A stretch of 64,000 bases of DNA from Craterostigma plantagineum (GCA_027422505.1 JAPQWV010000017.1:13951501-14015500), one strand, 5' to 3'. Positions 33,063-45,935 are shown, counted from the stretch's first letter. Notes: generated by a model not told the origin, from the letters alone. A program made the numbers and translations.

Positions 33063-34334
33063 TTTTTGGGAAACGGTAACTAAAATAAATGGAAAAACAG
33101 GAGTACAGAGCAGCGTGCATGATAAGGTTCATGCCGCACCAAGCGGTAATTAACAACCGACCAGACAGCACCAAAAACAAGGTAACCCAGCAAGGTCCCA
33201 AACTAGACCTAAGCCAAAGTAAAGTACAAAGCAAAAGGCAACGTAGGAGTCAAAACCGCGGCAAGCAACCGGTTCCTGGTACCAGATGTAGTACCAGCAT
33301 GGTACCAGATGTAGTACCAGCAGGGCTACCCAGCTAAGTGCCAACAAGCGCGAGACGCACAAACGGAAGACAATATCACGGTGGATAAGCTTCAGGTGGA
33401 AAACGTAAGCATGCAGAGAGCATCTGCAAGGCTGGTCGGAACGGGGCATAGACATGCCACCTCCTGTTTTCCAAGAAAGCGAACAGGTGATGAAGATGCC
33501 AGGGCAGGGTCCACCGCACACCCAAACGTGGGCGGGCACGGCATGGAAAGCAGGCACACAAGCACGCCATCACGTGTTTCGGACTAGCCACAGCACCTGT
33601 CAAGGGAAAAAACCAAGTAAACATTTGAGTCAAAAAAGGAAGGGAGATACCTACCAGGCGATATGCCACATCCGCCTAAGGGCGCAGACTTGCAGCGCAT
33701 AGCTAGGGGAGAGTGGATAGACGAAGGCAAAGAAGCGGCTCAATATCCATAATGAGGAGAGCGGGCGGGCGTTGTCTCCCCTCGTGCCATCTCTTATTCC
33801 GTTCCATCCACAAGTGGTACACCAGGGAAGCTAAGGGGTGTCGAGGACCCAACTTTGCAAGGTGCTTGCCCCGCCACCACCTAGCCGCCCAACGAATGCC
33901 ATCAGGCCAATCACGAACCGGCCAACCAAATCGAAGTTTCCCTTTCAGTAAGCGGAGGCACTGTCTGGAGTATTGGCATTCAAAGAAAAGGTGTCGCGTA
34001 GTCTCCACCGCGTGCGTGTCGCAAAGTAAGCCAGTAGAGCTTCCAGCCTTCGCCGCAATCCAAGGCTTGTCCTTTGTCGCCAGTCTATCCCGGATAGCAA
34101 GCCAAAGTATGATCTCATGTCTGGGGATGGCCAACGGACCCCCAAAGAGTGAATAGCAGGGGACCATAGGATGCCGCATCCGGATACTATCTCTAGCAGA
34201 GGAGGTAGAGAACTTCCCATTGGATGACGCAACCCAATTAACAGAATCCTCCTCAGTTGGCTTAATTTGGGGAAGCAAGGGCTCAAACTCCAGATATTCC
34301 ACCGACGAACGAGAATGCCAGCACCAGCCATCCT
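33063..34334 (-). pseudogene. LINE b, 3' part (zf-RVT and 3' UTR)
   Basis: Minus-strand ORF2 tail with SSVEYLEFEPLLP, LFGGPLAIPRHEI, CDTHAVETTRHLFFECQYSRQC and WMERNKRWHEGRQR. After the stop the 3' UTR extends to a short A tail at 33067-33063. It contains the repeated GGTACTACATCTGGTACCA near 33300. E4 split this LINE at 34334; the upstream part resumes at 44930. ATCCT (34330-34334) is the E4 target duplication. Confidence 0.85.
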
Positions 34335-35159
34335 TGTAGCACCCGGGTTCCCCGTAAGTCTTTAGGGCCAATAAATTAGCGAAAATATGATTTTGTGCTC
34401 TACGTGCATTTATGCAATTTACGTGCATTGTATGATTTACGTGCATCAATGCGACTTATGTGCCTTAAGTGCTTGTGAGACTTAGACGTCTCGTGGAAAT
34501 TTATTCGGGTCACCTGATACCCGAATTTATTAGAATTTCGAAAATAAGCCAAGAAAAGACTAGGCTATGTGTAAAGTGGTAAAGTTGAGCCTCAAATGGT
34601 CTAGAATTGAAAAATTAGGCCCAACAAGGACAAAAAGGGAAAGGTTGGGACAAATACCCCTAAATCAAGGGATATTTCGTTACTTAGGCTTGAACCAATT
34701 AAATCCCACTTAGAAAACAATTTCAAGTCCACAAACCCTTAGCCAAACACCAACGAAAAAAGCCAAGAAAGAAAAGAGAAGGAGCCGAGAGAATTCAACC
34801 CAAAGAACACTTCAACTTGCTTAGGATTGGACTTCGAGTAACTGAACTTATTTCTTTAAGCTACTTCGATTTCCATTACTAGGTATTAAAGCACGTTTAA
34901 GATTTAGGGAGATTAGGAATTTAATGTACCATAAACGGCAAAACCCTAGGATTTGAAAGGAAATCATGACTAAGAGTTTTCTCGAGATTATTGTTTGATT
35001 TTGGCTAGCCTAACTTACGTTAAGGCTCATTAATTCAGCAAGGAAAGAAGCTTTGAGTAGGATAAAGCCCTAGAACTTAGAAGATTCTGGGAGGATTTAA
35101 CGATGGACGGTGATTTCGGGTAGATGACTTAAGGCTTGATGAAATCGGGGAAATAAGAT

Positions 35160-35850
35160 AATAAATCGGGCGATTTTAGTTGTATGACAAATCGTGCGAT
35201 TTAGTATAAATAACACATAGTATAAGCTTCAATGATTCCAATCTAGACATCCCAAAATCGGGCGAAATGTTGCATGTAAGGAATCTAATGAATTAAACGT
35301 AAGAGATGGTTAAATCGGGCGATTTAAGCCCTAGAGTATCTCGGCGATTTGGAGTGTCCCAAAACATGAAATCGGGCGACTTCATGCGAAACCTAAATCG
35401 GAGGAATTAAAAGAATAATCCACGTGGCGAAAGGAGAACAAATCGCCGAGATAGAGCTCAACAAACCCTGAAATCGGGCGACTCCATGCAAGGTTGAAAT
35501 CGGGCGATTTCCACCCATGGAATACCCTAAATCGACCGAAAACAATTCATACTCCATGCATGGATTCGGGATGACGTCATGCTGATGAAAAAGCACGGCG
35601 ATTTCCATCTCTTGAAGACCTCAAATCGGGCGAATTACCTTGAGCTACCCATGCATGAGAAATCGGGCGAAATGCTATGCAACCTAGGACGAATCGGGCG
35701 ATTTGGAACCTTAAGAGACCTCGGTGATTTGAGGGTTACGATGTCATGAAATCGGGCAAATTGCGTGAAGGTGAAATCGGACACATCCATGCTAAGTACA
35801 AATCGGGCGACTCGAATAAATCGAACAGCACTTAGATAATTCGCCGAGCC
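35160..35850. repeat. Motif array in E4 LTR (AAATCGGGCGATTT)
   Basis: At least a dozen copies of (A)AATCGGGCGA followed by TTT, AAAT, CTT or similar lie at irregular spacing. Half-forms such as CTCGGCGATTT and the reverse AAATCGCCGAG also occur. The array begins about 820 bp from the LTR start. The 3' LTR carries the same array at 42789-43479 with almost no change. Confidence 0.9.
35215..35222 (+). promoter_or_regulatory. Candidate TATA box in E4 LTR
   Basis: TATAAATA in the 5' LTR, repeated at 42844-42851 in the 3' LTR. It lies just inside the motif array. Its role as the retrotransposon promoter is inferred from sequence and position alone. Confidence 0.3.
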
Positions 35851-36747
35851 CCTTAGATTAAAAGTTAGTACTAACATAACTTAGAAATTGTTGGGGCGGG
35901 AAATTAGCCTAGACTCGAAATTAGCGATTTATAATCTAGCGAAATTAATGAAGTTAGATAATCTCGTTCGACCTAACTAATTAATTAACGAGGGCATAAT
36001 ACTAATACGATAATATTTATGTTTAAAGGTCGTACGGTAGGAGCTAACGGGGAGAACACTAATTACGCTCGGACGACAGGTAAGTAGAAGTCCAACTACG
36101 ACACACAACTTGTTTTACGTGCCTAATTTGCGTGACTATGTGCTTACGTGGTTTCATGAAGTAGTAAATTGATTTAAGTATTTAAATGTGGTAAGTCTAC
36201 GTTGCATTTACCTACATCTGCATATGCATACTCACGTGCACACACGAACTCGTGAGGGAGGGTCGTGGGATTGAGCGTGCGTAATGATGTGTCGCTTGTA
36301 CGCGACGAGGACTTGCCGATGTGGGCAAGGGTGTCGACTCGTAGTTGAGTCAGGGGCTGTCTACTATGCTACCAGGGCGGCGTTTAGCGTCGTCGTACTA
36401 TTATTTTAGATATGTATATTGATATCCTATGGATAGGATTTGGCATGGCCCGTGGCGGTAAGGTGCGACCTGGAGGGTGCGACCTGAGGGTGTACGCGAC
36501 ACAGGGTGGAACCCTGATGTAGGCGACCTCAGCGTGGGCTACCAGCGTGAGCGACCGCCGGACAGTCGGGGACGACCGGGATTATATGGCGACCTAGGGG
36601 AACGATGTGCGTCCTAGGGTTCGGCCATCCGGCGTGGACCGCTGTCGTGTTGTCCCTGAGGGACGTGAGCTCTTGTGGTGCATAGTGAGATTAGCCGAGG
36701 GCCCTGAGTGACATTAGTCTGAGTACGTCGGTACGGATGTTATATGC

Positions 36748-36880
36748 ATCGGCGCGGTTTGCCTTTGCTAGTGTTGTATGCATCGGCGTGGATTGCCATT
36801 GCGAGTGTTATATGCATCGGCGTGGATTGCCTTTGCGAGGGTTATAGGCATCGGCGCGGATTGCCGATGCGGGGCAGTGA
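36748..36880. repeat. Four tandem 34-bp units in E4 LTR
   Basis: Successive units TATGCATCGGCG(C/T)GG(T/A)TTGCC.TTGC, with the last one diverged. The same block recurs in the 3' LTR near 44377-44509. Shorter versions occur in E2 and E3 LTRs. Confidence 0.8.
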
Positions 36881-37297
36881 CACGTGCATACATGCATGAT
36901 TTCTGCTTACTGAGCCTCGGTGGCTCATTCCTTACGTTGTGTGTTGTAGGCACCGGCGATCACGGTATGTGACCGCGTCTTGAAGGCAAGGCCAACCTTT
37001 TGGAGCTTCGTGCTGCTTTTGGGGGTGGACGTGTGTGTGTGGATGACGACCTGTGAGGCCGGGCGCATAGGAGCTTTTGCTGTGCCGACACACCTTCGCC
37101 GTTGTAGTTAGACCATGTCTGCAACCTAATGGTCGACATGCATTCTTTTGTCTTGTATAGAACGATATTCCATTCCATAAATGAAAAAAATGAAAAAAAA
37201 TTTGTACGCATTTTCGGTGCACTTCTTCAATTGCAAATTCGCTGGGCACGTAGAAATGCGCTAGGTTAGGCGGTTAGGAAGTCGGGTCGTCACAGGG

Positions 37298-37309
37298 TGG
37301 TATCAGAGC
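37298..37309 (+). other. E4 primer-binding site (tRNA-Met)
   Basis: TGGTATCAGAGC, three bases after the 5' LTR. A donor-like GTAAGT follows at 37375, with AG sites at about 37426 and 37435 before the gag ATG. Confidence 0.97.
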
Positions 37310-37449
37310 TTCGGTCACAGGTTCTGTAGACTGTCCACACACACACACCCAAAAGAGCGGAAGCGGCCTTGCAAGTAAGTGTTAAGTCTATGTGAACTTC
37401 TATGTTGTATAATTTATTGGCCATAGGACAATCAGGATAGGGTGTGAAG

Positions 37450-40400
37450 ATGGTAAGAACGAGAGGTGAGTCGAGTGGTGGCGACGACCAGAACAGGGGA
37501 AACACGGCCCCTTCCGACAATCGGGATGCAACGATTTTCCAACTGACGGAACTAGTCCGCCAGCAGTCGGCGCAGATTCAACAGCTTATTCAGCAGAATA
37601 CTGCTAATGCTGGGTCAACTCAGGCGGAAAGGACTGAGGTGGTGGGAGAACGATTCCGAAGGTTGAACCCACCGACCTTCGACGACACAGCTGACTCGAC
37701 AGCGGCTGAAGACTGGTTAAGGACTCTCGAGAGCATGTTCGTCTATAGCAGGGTTCCAGAGGCGGAGAAAGCCCTCTGTGTTGCGTTCCTACTACGAGGG
37801 AGCGCAGGACACTGGTGGGACACCATCATGGTGTTGGAGAACCCCGCTACGATGAGCTGGGAAAGATTTAAGGAGTTGTTCAGGGGCAAGTATCTCACCG
37901 CCCCTATTCGAGCACAGCGCCTGAATGAATTCATCAATCTCAGGCAGGGGCCCATGACGGTGGCCGAATACATAAGGAAGTTTGAGCAGCTGTCCAGGTT
38001 CGCTGCTCACATGATCAGCACGGAAGCTCTAAAGGTCGAACGCTTCCTGGAAGGATTGAAGCCTGAGCTCTACAGGGATGTGAGCATGGCGGGAATTCAG
38101 GGAGCGACTTACTCTCAAGTAGCAGAGAGAGCTATGGTCGCTGAACAGGCGGAGGCCAGGATCTTGAAGGCACAAGAGGCCAAGCGCAAGTTCGCGCAAA
38201 TGCAAGGAGCGCAATGGAGCGGAGGAGACCAGAAACGGCAGTTCGTGCCTAAAGGGGGCAAGAAGAAATTCCAGAACAGGCCTCCTCAACAGCCTCAGGG
38301 GACGATGAACCGACCCCCAAATCCAAACCAGAACCAGGGAGCAGTGCAGGGCCCATATTGCCAGAGGTGTGGGAAAAGACACTTTGGGAACTGCAACATG
38401 CAAGTCAACACCTGCTTTAGATGTGGGAAGCCGGGCCACTTTGTGAGACAGTGCCCGGAGGGTGCTTCGGGAAATCAGACCGGGAGTCAGGCAGGACCTC
38501 AAATGGTGCCAGCTCGGGTGTACACCATCACATCCGAGGAAGCAAAGAACAATCCGGAGGTGGTAGCAGGTACCCTACTAGTCCACCAAACTCCCACACG
38601 CATTCTAGTAGATTCCGGGGCGACCCACTCGTTTGCGTCCGTGAAGTATGTGATGAAACTCGGGGTAACGCCTGAGCGAGTAGACTACGAGTATAGCGTA
38701 GCAATTCCAAGCGGGGCACCAACTAGGACTAGCCAAATGCTAAGAAATTGCCCGGTCCTAGTCGGTAATAGGGAATTACCTGTAGATCTGATAGTCATCC
38801 CGATGGACGACTATGAGGTGATCCTCGGGATGGACTGGCTCTCAAAGTACGGAGCAGTGATAGACTGTAACCGTAAAGTAGTTACGTTTAGTTCAGCAGG
38901 GGAGGAACCTTTCACCTTCAGGGGAATAATGAAAGGGAGAGGCACTCCGAAGATATCAGCCTTAAAAGCTCAGCGATTAGTCAATTCCGGATGCGAGGCA
39001 TACCTGGTATTCGCACTGAAGGCGGATGAGAATACCCCCACGAAACTCGAAGACGTACCCGTGATTAAGGAGTTCCCGGATGTATTTCCAGAAGATCTGC
39101 CGGGACTACCCCCAGACAGAGATATTGAGTTTACGATTGACTTGGTGCCGGGAGCAGCACCAGTGTCTAAAGCACCATATCGATTAGCGCCATCCGAACT
39201 GAAGGAGTTGAAGGAACAAATAGATGAACTCCTACAGAAAGGATTCATTCAGACCAGCTTTTCTCCCTGGGGAGCGCCAGTCCTGTTCGTACGAAAGAAG
39301 GATGGCTCGATGAGACTGTGCATAGATTACAGGGAGCTTAACAAGCTGACGATCAAAAATAAATATCCACTACCCCGAATAGACGACCTCTTCGACCAAT
39401 TACAAGGCGCCACAGTATTTTCTAAGATCGACTTGAGGTCGGGTTACCATCAACTGAAAATCCGCAAGGAAGACATTCCCAAAACGGCGTTCAGTACCAG
39501 ATACGGGCACTTTGAATTTTTAGTTATGCCCTTTGGACTGACGAACGCACCGGCGGCCTTCATGGACCTAATGAACCGGGTGTTCGAAGCCTATCTAGAC
39601 AAGTTTGTAATTGTATTCATAGATGACATCCTCATCTACTCCAAGACAAAGGAAGAGCACGAACTACATCTACGAGTAGTGCTAGGAGTATTGAGGGAGA
39701 AGCAGCTCTATGCAAAGTTCAAAAAGTGTGAATTCTGGCTGGACCAAGTAGCATTCTTGGGGCACATCGTCTCGGGAGCAGGAATCTCGGTGGACCCGAG
39801 CAAAATCGAAGCAATTAATGATTGGCCACAGCCGACCAACGTAACGGAAGTACGGAGCTTCCTAGGCTTAGCAGGCTACTATAGGAAATTCATCAAGGAT
39901 TTCTCTAGAATCGCCTCTACGCTGACAAGGTTGACTAAAAAGAACACGCCTTTTCTATGGAACGAGGAGTGTGAACGAAGCTTCCAAGAACTGAAAAAGC
40001 GGCTTACTACAGCCCCAGTGCTGACGATACCCACGGGAACAGGAGGGTTCTCTGTGTATAGCGACGCCTCGAAGAACGGGTTAGGATGCGTACTGATGCA
40101 GAACGGTAACGTGGTGGCTTACGCCTCACGACAACTAAAGGAATACGAAAAGAACTATCCTACACACGACTTGGAGCTTGCGGCGGTAGTCTTCGCTCTC
40201 AAGATTTGGAGACACTATTTGTATGGAGAGAGATGCAAAATTTACACCGATCACAAGAGTTTAAAGTATTTCTTCACCCAGAAGGAACTCAATATGAGGC
40301 AGAGAAGATGGCTGGAGCTAGTGAAAGACTACGATTGTGTGATCAACTACCACCCAGGAAAGGCGAACGTGGTAGCTGATGCTCTAAGCCGGAAATCAGT

Positions 40401-41928
40401 AAGCGCGGAACTTCAACGACTCGACGTGGAGATTGTACCATTGGGAGAAGTCGAGGTGAAATTAGCATCCCTAACTCTGCAACCAACGCTACTGGAGCAG
40501 ATCAAAAAGGCACAGGAAAACGACGAGTTTTACCTGAAGACTAAGGAAGCGCAAACCGAGCAACCAACGACGGACTTCGTATTTCGGGACGACGGAAGCT
40601 CATACTACAAGAGTAGATTGTACGTTCCGAACGACGCGGATCTTAGACGAGTCATAATGACGGAAGCACATACCACGCCATATTCGGTACACCCAGGAGC
40701 TACGAAGCTATATAGGGATCTAAAGACTAACTACTGGTGGCCGGGGATGAAAAGGGACGTAGCGACGTTCGTGAGCCAATGCCTCACCTGCCAGCAAATT
40801 AAGGCAGAACATCAGCGACCGGCAGGGACGCTGCAACCTCTGCCCATTCCGGAGTGGAAGTGGGACAATGTAACGATGGATTTTGTGAGCGGATTGCCGA
40901 GGAACGCGAAAGGACACGATGCAATTTGGGTAATTGTAGATCGACTTACGAAATCGGCTCATTTTTTGCCGATAAGTACAACGTTTACCATGGAGCGGTA
41001 TGCAGAATTGTACATCCAAGAGATAGTAAGACTCCATGGGGCACCCATAACGATAGTTTCAGACCGCGATTCACGGTTTCTATCTAAATTCTGGACAAGT
41101 TTACAAAAGGCCATGGGGACGAAATTGGCATTTAGTACAGCATATCATCCGCAAACGGACGGCCAATCCGAGCGGACGATCCAAACGCTGGAAGATATGT
41201 TACGAGCCTGTGTACTTGACTTCAAAGGCAACTGGAGCAAGTACCTTCCACTTGTAGAATTTTCGTACAACAACAGTTACCAAGCTACAATTGGAATGGC
41301 TCCTTATGAAGCTTTGTACGGACGGAAGTGCAGATCCCCAGTGCATTGGGACGAAGTGGGTGAACGGGCGATGTTAGGCCCCGATATGATACGGGAAATG
41401 ACGGAAATTATCACGATGATCCGAGAAAGGATGCGCACGGCGCAGAGTAGACAGAAGAGTTATGCGGATCGGAGACGTAGACCGCTAGAATTCGAGGTGA
41501 ATGATTGGGTCTTTGTGAAAGTGTCACCGATGAAAGGAGTCAAAAGGTTCGGAAAGAAGGGAATACTAAGCCCGAGATACATCGGTCCCTTCAAAATAAT
41601 AAAGAGAGTTGGTGAAGTAGCATACCAACTAGAACTACCGGCATCGTTGTCGCAAGTACACGATGTATTCCATGTTTCCACGTTGCGAAAATATATCGCT
41701 GACCCAAGACACGTGTTGATAAACGACTCACTGCACCAACACTTGAAACCAGACCTGAGTTATGAAGAAATTCCCGTGGAAATATTGATGCATGAGACAA
41801 AGAGGCTTAGGAACAAAGAGATTCCTCTAGTAAAAGTTCTGTGGCGGAATCAGTCAGTAGAGGAAGCCACATGGGAACGCGAGGATGAGATGAAAACCCG
41901 CTATCCTGAATTGTTCCGAACGGGCTGA
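37450..41928 (+). CDS. E4 Gag-Pol polyprotein, 1492 residues, intact
   Basis: One frame encodes the whole replication machinery. I chose the ATG at 37450 (MVRTRGES) because E2 and E3 start with the same residues; an upstream in-frame GTG at 37444 is not conserved. Order with approximate residues: capsid (80-260); zinc knuckles [12 protein letters not shown] (~303) and [14 protein letters not shown] (~321); aspartic protease VDSGATHSF (~386); reverse transcriptase (550-800) with catalytic FIDDILIY (~723); RNase H (860-980) with YSDAS and TDHKS; integrase HHCC finger (1075-1120). The integrase core has Asp in TMDFVSG (~1143), Asp in VSDRDSRF (~1204) and Glu in DGQSERTIQ (~1240). A GPF module (~1378) and a chromodomain-like tail (1437-1490, [17 protein letters not shown]) follow. 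In chromoviruses this tail is thought to steer integration to heterochromatin. There is no stop, frameshift or lost catalytic residue. Confidence 0.97.
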   Translation: MVRTRGESSGGDDQNRGNTAPSDNRDATIFQLTELVRQQSAQIQQLIQQNTANAGSTQAERTEVVGERFRRLNPPTFDDTADSTAAEDWLRTLESMFVYSRVPEAEKALCVAFLLRGSAGHWWDTIMVLENPATMSWERFKELFRGKYLTAPIRAQRLNEFINLRQGPMTVAEYIRKFEQLSRFAAHMISTEALKVERFLEGLKPELYRDVSMAGIQGATYSQVAERAMVAEQAEARILKAQEAKRKFAQMQGAQWSGGDQKRQFVPKGGKKKFQNRPPQQPQGTMNRPPNPNQNQGAVQGPYCQRCGKRHFGNCNMQVNTCFRCGKPGHFVRQCPEGASGNQTGSQAGPQMVPARVYTITSEEAKNNPEVVAGTLLVHQTPTRILVDSGATHSFASVKYVMKLGVTPERVDYEYSVAIPSGAPTRTSQMLRNCPVLVGNRELPVDLIVIPMDDYEVILGMDWLSKYGAVIDCNRKVVTFSSAGEEPFTFRGIMKGRGTPKISALKAQRLVNSGCEAYLVFALKADENTPTKLEDVPVIKEFPDVFPEDLPGLPPDRDIEFTIDLVPGAAPVSKAPYRLAPSELKELKEQIDELLQKGFIQTSFSPWGAPVLFVRKKDGSMRLCIDYRELNKLTIKNKYPLPRIDDLFDQLQGATVFSKIDLRSGYHQLKIRKEDIPKTAFSTRYGHFEFLVMPFGLTNAPAAFMDLMNRVFEAYLDKFVIVFIDDILIYSKTKEEHELHLRVVLGVLREKQLYAKFKKCEFWLDQVAFLGHIVSGAGISVDPSKIEAINDWPQPTNVTEVRSFLGLAGYYRKFIKDFSRIASTLTRLTKKNTPFLWNEECERSFQELKKRLTTAPVLTIPTGTGGFSVYSDASKNGLGCVLMQNGNVVAYASRQLKEYEKNYPTHDLELAAVVFALKIWRHYLYGERCKIYTDHKSLKYFFTQKELNMRQRRWLELVKDYDCVINYHPGKANVVADALSRKSVSAELQRLDVEIVPLGEVEVKLASLTLQPTLLEQIKKAQENDEFYLKTKEAQTEQPTTDFVFRDDGSSYYKSRLYVPNDADLRRVIMTEAHTTPYSVHPGATKLYRDLKTNYWWPGMKRDVATFVSQCLTCQQIKAEHQRPAGTLQPLPIPEWKWDNVTMDFVSGLPRNAKGHDAIWVIVDRLTKSAHFLPISTTFTMERYAELYIQEIVRLHGAPITIVSDRDSRFLSKFWTSLQKAMGTKLAFSTAYHPQTDGQSERTIQTLEDMLRACVLDFKGNWSKYLPLVEFSYNNSYQATIGMAPYEALYGRKCRSPVHWDEVGERAMLGPDMIREMTEIITMIRERMRTAQSRQKSYADRRRRPLEFEVNDWVFVKVSPMKGVKRFGKKGILSPRYIGPFKIIKRVGEVAYQLELPASLSQVHDVFHVSTLRKYIADPRHVLINDSLHQHLKPDLSYEEIPVEILMHETKRLRNKEIPLVKVLWRNQSVEEATWEREDEMKTRYPELFRTG

Positions 41929-41950
41929 TTTCGGGGGCGAAATCCTCCTT

Positions 41951-41963
41951 AAGGGGGGGAGGA
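41951..41963 (+). other. E4 polypurine tract
   Basis: AAGGGGGGGAGGA directly before the 3' LTR; primer for plus-strand DNA synthesis. Confidence 0.95.
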
Positions 41964-44924
41964 TGTAGCACCCGGGTTCCCCGTAAGTCTTTAGGGCCAA
42001 TAAATTAGCGAAAATATGATTTTGTGCTCTACGTGCATTTATGCAATTTACGTGCATTGTATGATTTACGTGCATCAATGCGACTTATGTGCCTTAAGTG
42101 CTTGTGAGACTTAGACGTCTCGTGGAAATTTATTCGGGTCACCTGATACCCGAATTTATTAGAATTTCGAAAATAAGCCAAGAAAAGACTAGGCTATGTG
42201 TAAAGTGGTAAAGTTGAGCCTCAAATGGTCTAGAATTGAAAAATTAGGCCCAACAAGGACAAAAAGGGAAAGGTTGGGACAAATACCCCTAAATCAAGGG
42301 ATATTTCATTACTTGGGCTTGAACCAATTAAATCCCACTTAGAAAACAATTTCAAGTCCACAAACCCTTAGCCAAGCACCAACGAAAAAAGCCAAGAAAG
42401 AAAAGAGAAGGAGCCGAGAGAATTCAACCCAAAGAACACTTCAACTTGCTTAGGATTGGATTTCGAGTAAGTGAACTTATTTCTTTAAGCTACTTCGATT
42501 TCCATTACTAGGTATTAAAGCACGTTTAAGATTTAGGGAGATTAGGAATTTAATGTACCATAAACGGCAAAACCCTAGGATTTGAAAGGAAATCATGACT
42601 AAGAGTTTTCTCGAGATTATTGTTTGATTTTGGCTAGCCTAACTTACGTTAAGGCTCATTAATTCAGCAAGGAAAGAAGCTTTGAGTAGGATAAAGCCCT
42701 AGAACTTAGAAGATTCTGGGAGGATTTAACGATGGACGGTGATTTCGGGTAGATGACTTAAGGCTTGATGAAATCGGGGAAATAAGATAATAAATCGGGC
42801 GATTTTAGTTGTATGACAAATCGTGCGATTTAGTATAAATAACACATACTATAAGCTTCAATGATTCCAATCTAGACATCCCAAAATCGGGCGAAATGTT
42901 GCATGTAAGGAATCTAATGAATTAAACGTAAGAGATGGTTAAATCGGGCGATTTAAGCCCTAGAGTATCTCGGCGATTTGGAGTGTCCCAAAACATGAAA
43001 TCGGGCGACTTCATGCGAAACCTAAATCGGAGGAATTAAAAGAATAATCCACGTGGCGAAAGGAGAACAAATCGCCGAGATAGAGCTCAACAAACCCTGA
43101 AATCGGGCGACTCCATGCAAGGTTGAAATCGGGCGATTTCCACCCATGGAATACCCTAAATCGACCGAAAACAATTCATACTCCATGCATGGATTCGGGA
43201 TGACGTCATGCTGATGAAAAAGCACGGCGATTTCCATCTCTTGAAGACCTCAAATCGGGCGAATTACCTTGAGCTACCCATGCATGAGAAATCGGGCGAA
43301 ATGCTCTGCAACCTAGGACGAATCGGGCGATTTGGAACCTTAAGAGACCTCGGTGATTTGAGGGTTACAATGTCATGAAATCGGGCAAATTGCGTGAAGG
43401 TGAAATCGGACACATCCATGCTAAGTACAAATCGGGCGACTCGAATAAATCGAACAGCACTTAGATAATTCGCCGAGCCCCTTAGATTAAAAGTTAGTAC
43501 TAACATAACTTAGAAATTGTTGGGGCGGGAAATTAGCCTAGACTCGAAATTAGCGATTTATAATCTAGCGAAATTAATGAAGTTAGATAATCTCGTTCGA
43601 CCTAACTAATTAATTAACGAGGGCATAATACTAATACGATAATATTTATGTTTAAAGGTCGTACGGTAGGAGCTAACGGGGAGAACACTAATTACGCTCG
43701 GACGACAGGTAAGTAGAAGTCCAACTACGACACACAACTTGTTTTACGTGCCTAATTTGCGTGACTATGTGCTTACGTGGTTTCATGAAGTAGTAAATTG
43801 ATTTAAGTATTTAAATGTGGTAAGTCTACGTTGCATTTACCTACATCTGCATATGCATACTCACGTGCACACACGAACTCGTGAGGGAGGGTCGTGGGAT
43901 TGAGTGTGCGTAATGATGTGTCGCTTGTACGCGACGAGGACTTGCCGATGTGGGCAAGGGTGTCGACTCGTAGTTGAGTCAGGGGCTGTCTACTATGCTA
44001 CCAGGGCGGCGTTTAGCGTCGTCGTACTATTATTTTAGATATGTATATTGATATCCTATGGATAGGATTTGGGCATGGCCCGTGGCGGTAAGGTGCGACC
44101 TGGAGGGTGCGACCTGAGGGTGTAAGCGACACAGGGTGGAACCCTGATGTAGGCGACCTCAGCGTGGGCTACCAGCGTGAGCGACCGCCGGACAGTCGGG
44201 GACGACCGGGATTATATGGCGACCTAGGGGAACGATGTGCGTCCTAGGGTTCGGCCATCCGGCGTGGACCGCTGTCGTGTTGTCCCTGAGGGACGTGAGC
44301 TCTTGTGGTGCATAGTGAGATTAGCCGAGGGCCCTGAGTGACATTAGTCTGAGTACGTCGGTACGGATGTTATATGCATCGGCGCGGTTTGCCTTTGCTA
44401 GTGTTGTATGCATCGGCGTGGATTGCCATTGCGAGTGTTATATGCATCGGCGTGGATTGCCTTTGCGAGGGTTATAGGCATCGGCGCGGATTGCCGATGC
44501 GGGGCAGTGACACGTGCATACATGCATGATTTCTGCTTACTGAGCCTCGGTGGCTCATTCCTTACGTTGTGTGTTGTAGGCACCAGCGATCACGGTATGT
44601 GACCGCGTCTTGAAGGCAAGGCCAACCTTTTGGAGCTTCGTGCTGCTTTTGGGGGTGGACGTGTGTGTGTGGATGACGACCTGTGAGGCCGGGCGCATAG
44701 GAGCTTTTGCTGTGCCGACACACCTTCGCCGTTGTAGTTAGACCATGTCTGCAACCTAATGGTCGACATGCATTCTTTTGTCTTGTATAGAACGATATTC
44801 CATTCCATAAATGAAAAAAATGAAAAAAAATTTGTACGCATTTTCGGTGCACTTCTTCAATTGCAAATTCGCTGGGCACGTAGAAATGCGCTAGGTTAGG
44901 CGGTTAGGAAGTCGGGTCGTCACA
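41964..44924 (+). repeat. E4 3' LTR
   Basis: Near-identical to the 5' LTR, with one extra G near 44070. It ends GTCGTCACA before the target duplication ATCCT (44925-44929). Confidence 0.97.
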
Positions 44925-45548
44925 ATCCTCGGTAATAACTTCACTAAGCTTCGAATCTAGAGGGAGGCCCATAATCATAGGTCCCCGAGGGAAGCGTTCA
45001 GTCATGGGGCTTGTGAGTAGCCACGGGTCAGTCCACATACGTATGGTATTTCCTTTTCCAATGTTGAAAGCAATTAGTGGTCTGATATGGTCGCGAAGCT
45101 TAAAGAGCTTATTCCAACTCCACGATGTTCGCGCGGTTGGTCTAGTGGTCCAAAGAGAGGTGTTGTGTAGACGTGTCTGCCGAATCCTAGTGGCCCATCG
45201 AAGCTTCATCCCCGCTCAATAGAACCAAAGAATTCGTAATAGAAGCACCTTATTATCGAGTTCAATCGAGCGGATCCCCAGACCTCCTTCTTCTCTACGG
45301 AGACAGATATCAGCCCAAGCGACTTTAGCAGAAGTGCCCCTTCAAAGGAAAGCTCGAAGACGAGTCTCAATGCTTCTAATAATACTTTTGGGGAGAAGGA
45401 AAACCCCTGCCCAGTAGGTGTGAAAGCTCAGGAGGACGGATTTGATGAGTTGGACCCGACCCGCATAGGAAAGGGACAGATTAGTCCAAGCGCCCAACCG
45501 ACGATCAATACTGCTGAGAAGCAAAGGAAGGGCCAGCCCTAATGATAG
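44925..45548 (-). pseudogene. LINE b, reverse transcriptase C-terminal part
   Basis: Minus-strand continuation of LINE b upstream of E4. It shows LLSSIDRRLGAWTNLSLSYA, GRVQLIKSVLLSFHTYW and ETRLRAFLW, the thumb-side region typical of plant L1 ORF2. An in-frame stop near 45225 and a change of frame follow, then SWSWNKLFKLRDHIRPL and the region before zf-RVT, which continues at 34329. At 45548 the ORF2 sequence stops abruptly and ORF1-like sequence begins. Confidence 0.85.
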
Positions 45549-45935
45549 CTACTCTACAAGCACGGCACCGGCTAGGTTGTTGGGGTAGCCTTGTGTAAGG
45601 CGCGCCGGGGAAGTGCATCGTGGCTGCTCGTTATTTAAGTTGGCGCCTTGGAGGGCGGCAGCAAAGGAAGGGCCAGCCCTTTCGCAGATTGTCCGCGTCG
45701 GAGCAGTGGCATACTCCGTCTGGTGGCGGCGTTCAAGCTTAGGAGGTGAAACCCTAGGTGGGTGATTAACATTCGCGGCAGCCACCCTGTGCGGGTCTTC
45801 TCCATCAGAGGTATCAGCAATGATCGGCCCCGAGTCCAGGGCGCAAGGTGATGTGCCCTGGCGCGCAGGAAACGGCGATCAGGCCCAGGCGAGGGGTAGT
45901 ACCGGTCGCGGTCTGACGTCCAATAAGTGAACCAC
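45549..45935 (-). pseudogene. LINE b ORF1 N-terminal fragment (fused to RT)
   Basis: The minus-strand frame 45785-45549 has a Pro/Arg-rich start and ERAGPSFAAALQGA, as in N-termini of plant L1 ORF1 proteins. AGCAAAGGAAGGGCCAGCCCT occurs both at the junction (about 45521-45541) and at about 45660-45680. This suggests a deletion between direct repeats that removed most of ORF1, the endonuclease and the RT active site. Confidence 0.6.

Larger units (their letters stand above)
34335..37294 (+). repeat. E4 5' LTR
   Basis: It starts TGTAGCACCCGGGTTCC and ends GTCGGGTCGTCACA. It holds the AAATCGGGCGA array (35160-35850), a palindromic TGACGTCA bZIP-type site (35572-35579) and blocks shared with E2/E3. 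Four 34-bp tandem units built on TATGCATCGGCG(C/T)GG lie at about 36748-36880. Confidence 0.97.
34335..44924 (+). mobile_element. E4: intact, young Tekay-type chromovirus (10.6 kb)
   Basis: It has LTRs of 2960 and 2961 bp, target duplication ATCCT (34330-34334 and 44925-44929), primer-binding site, an uninterrupted gag-pol and a polypurine tract. By eye the LTRs differ at about 11 substitutions plus one G indel (near 36432 and 44070), roughly 0.4 per cent, so insertion was recent. It lies inside LINE b. It is the only autonomous-looking element in the window and belongs to the same broad family as E2 and E3. Confidence 0.97.

Noticed and set aside
37450..41928. Integrated plant pararetrovirus (caulimovirus-like)
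   Set aside because: Integrase, a chromodomain-like tail and paired LTRs with target duplications identify a Ty3/gypsy chromovirus; there is no movement protein.
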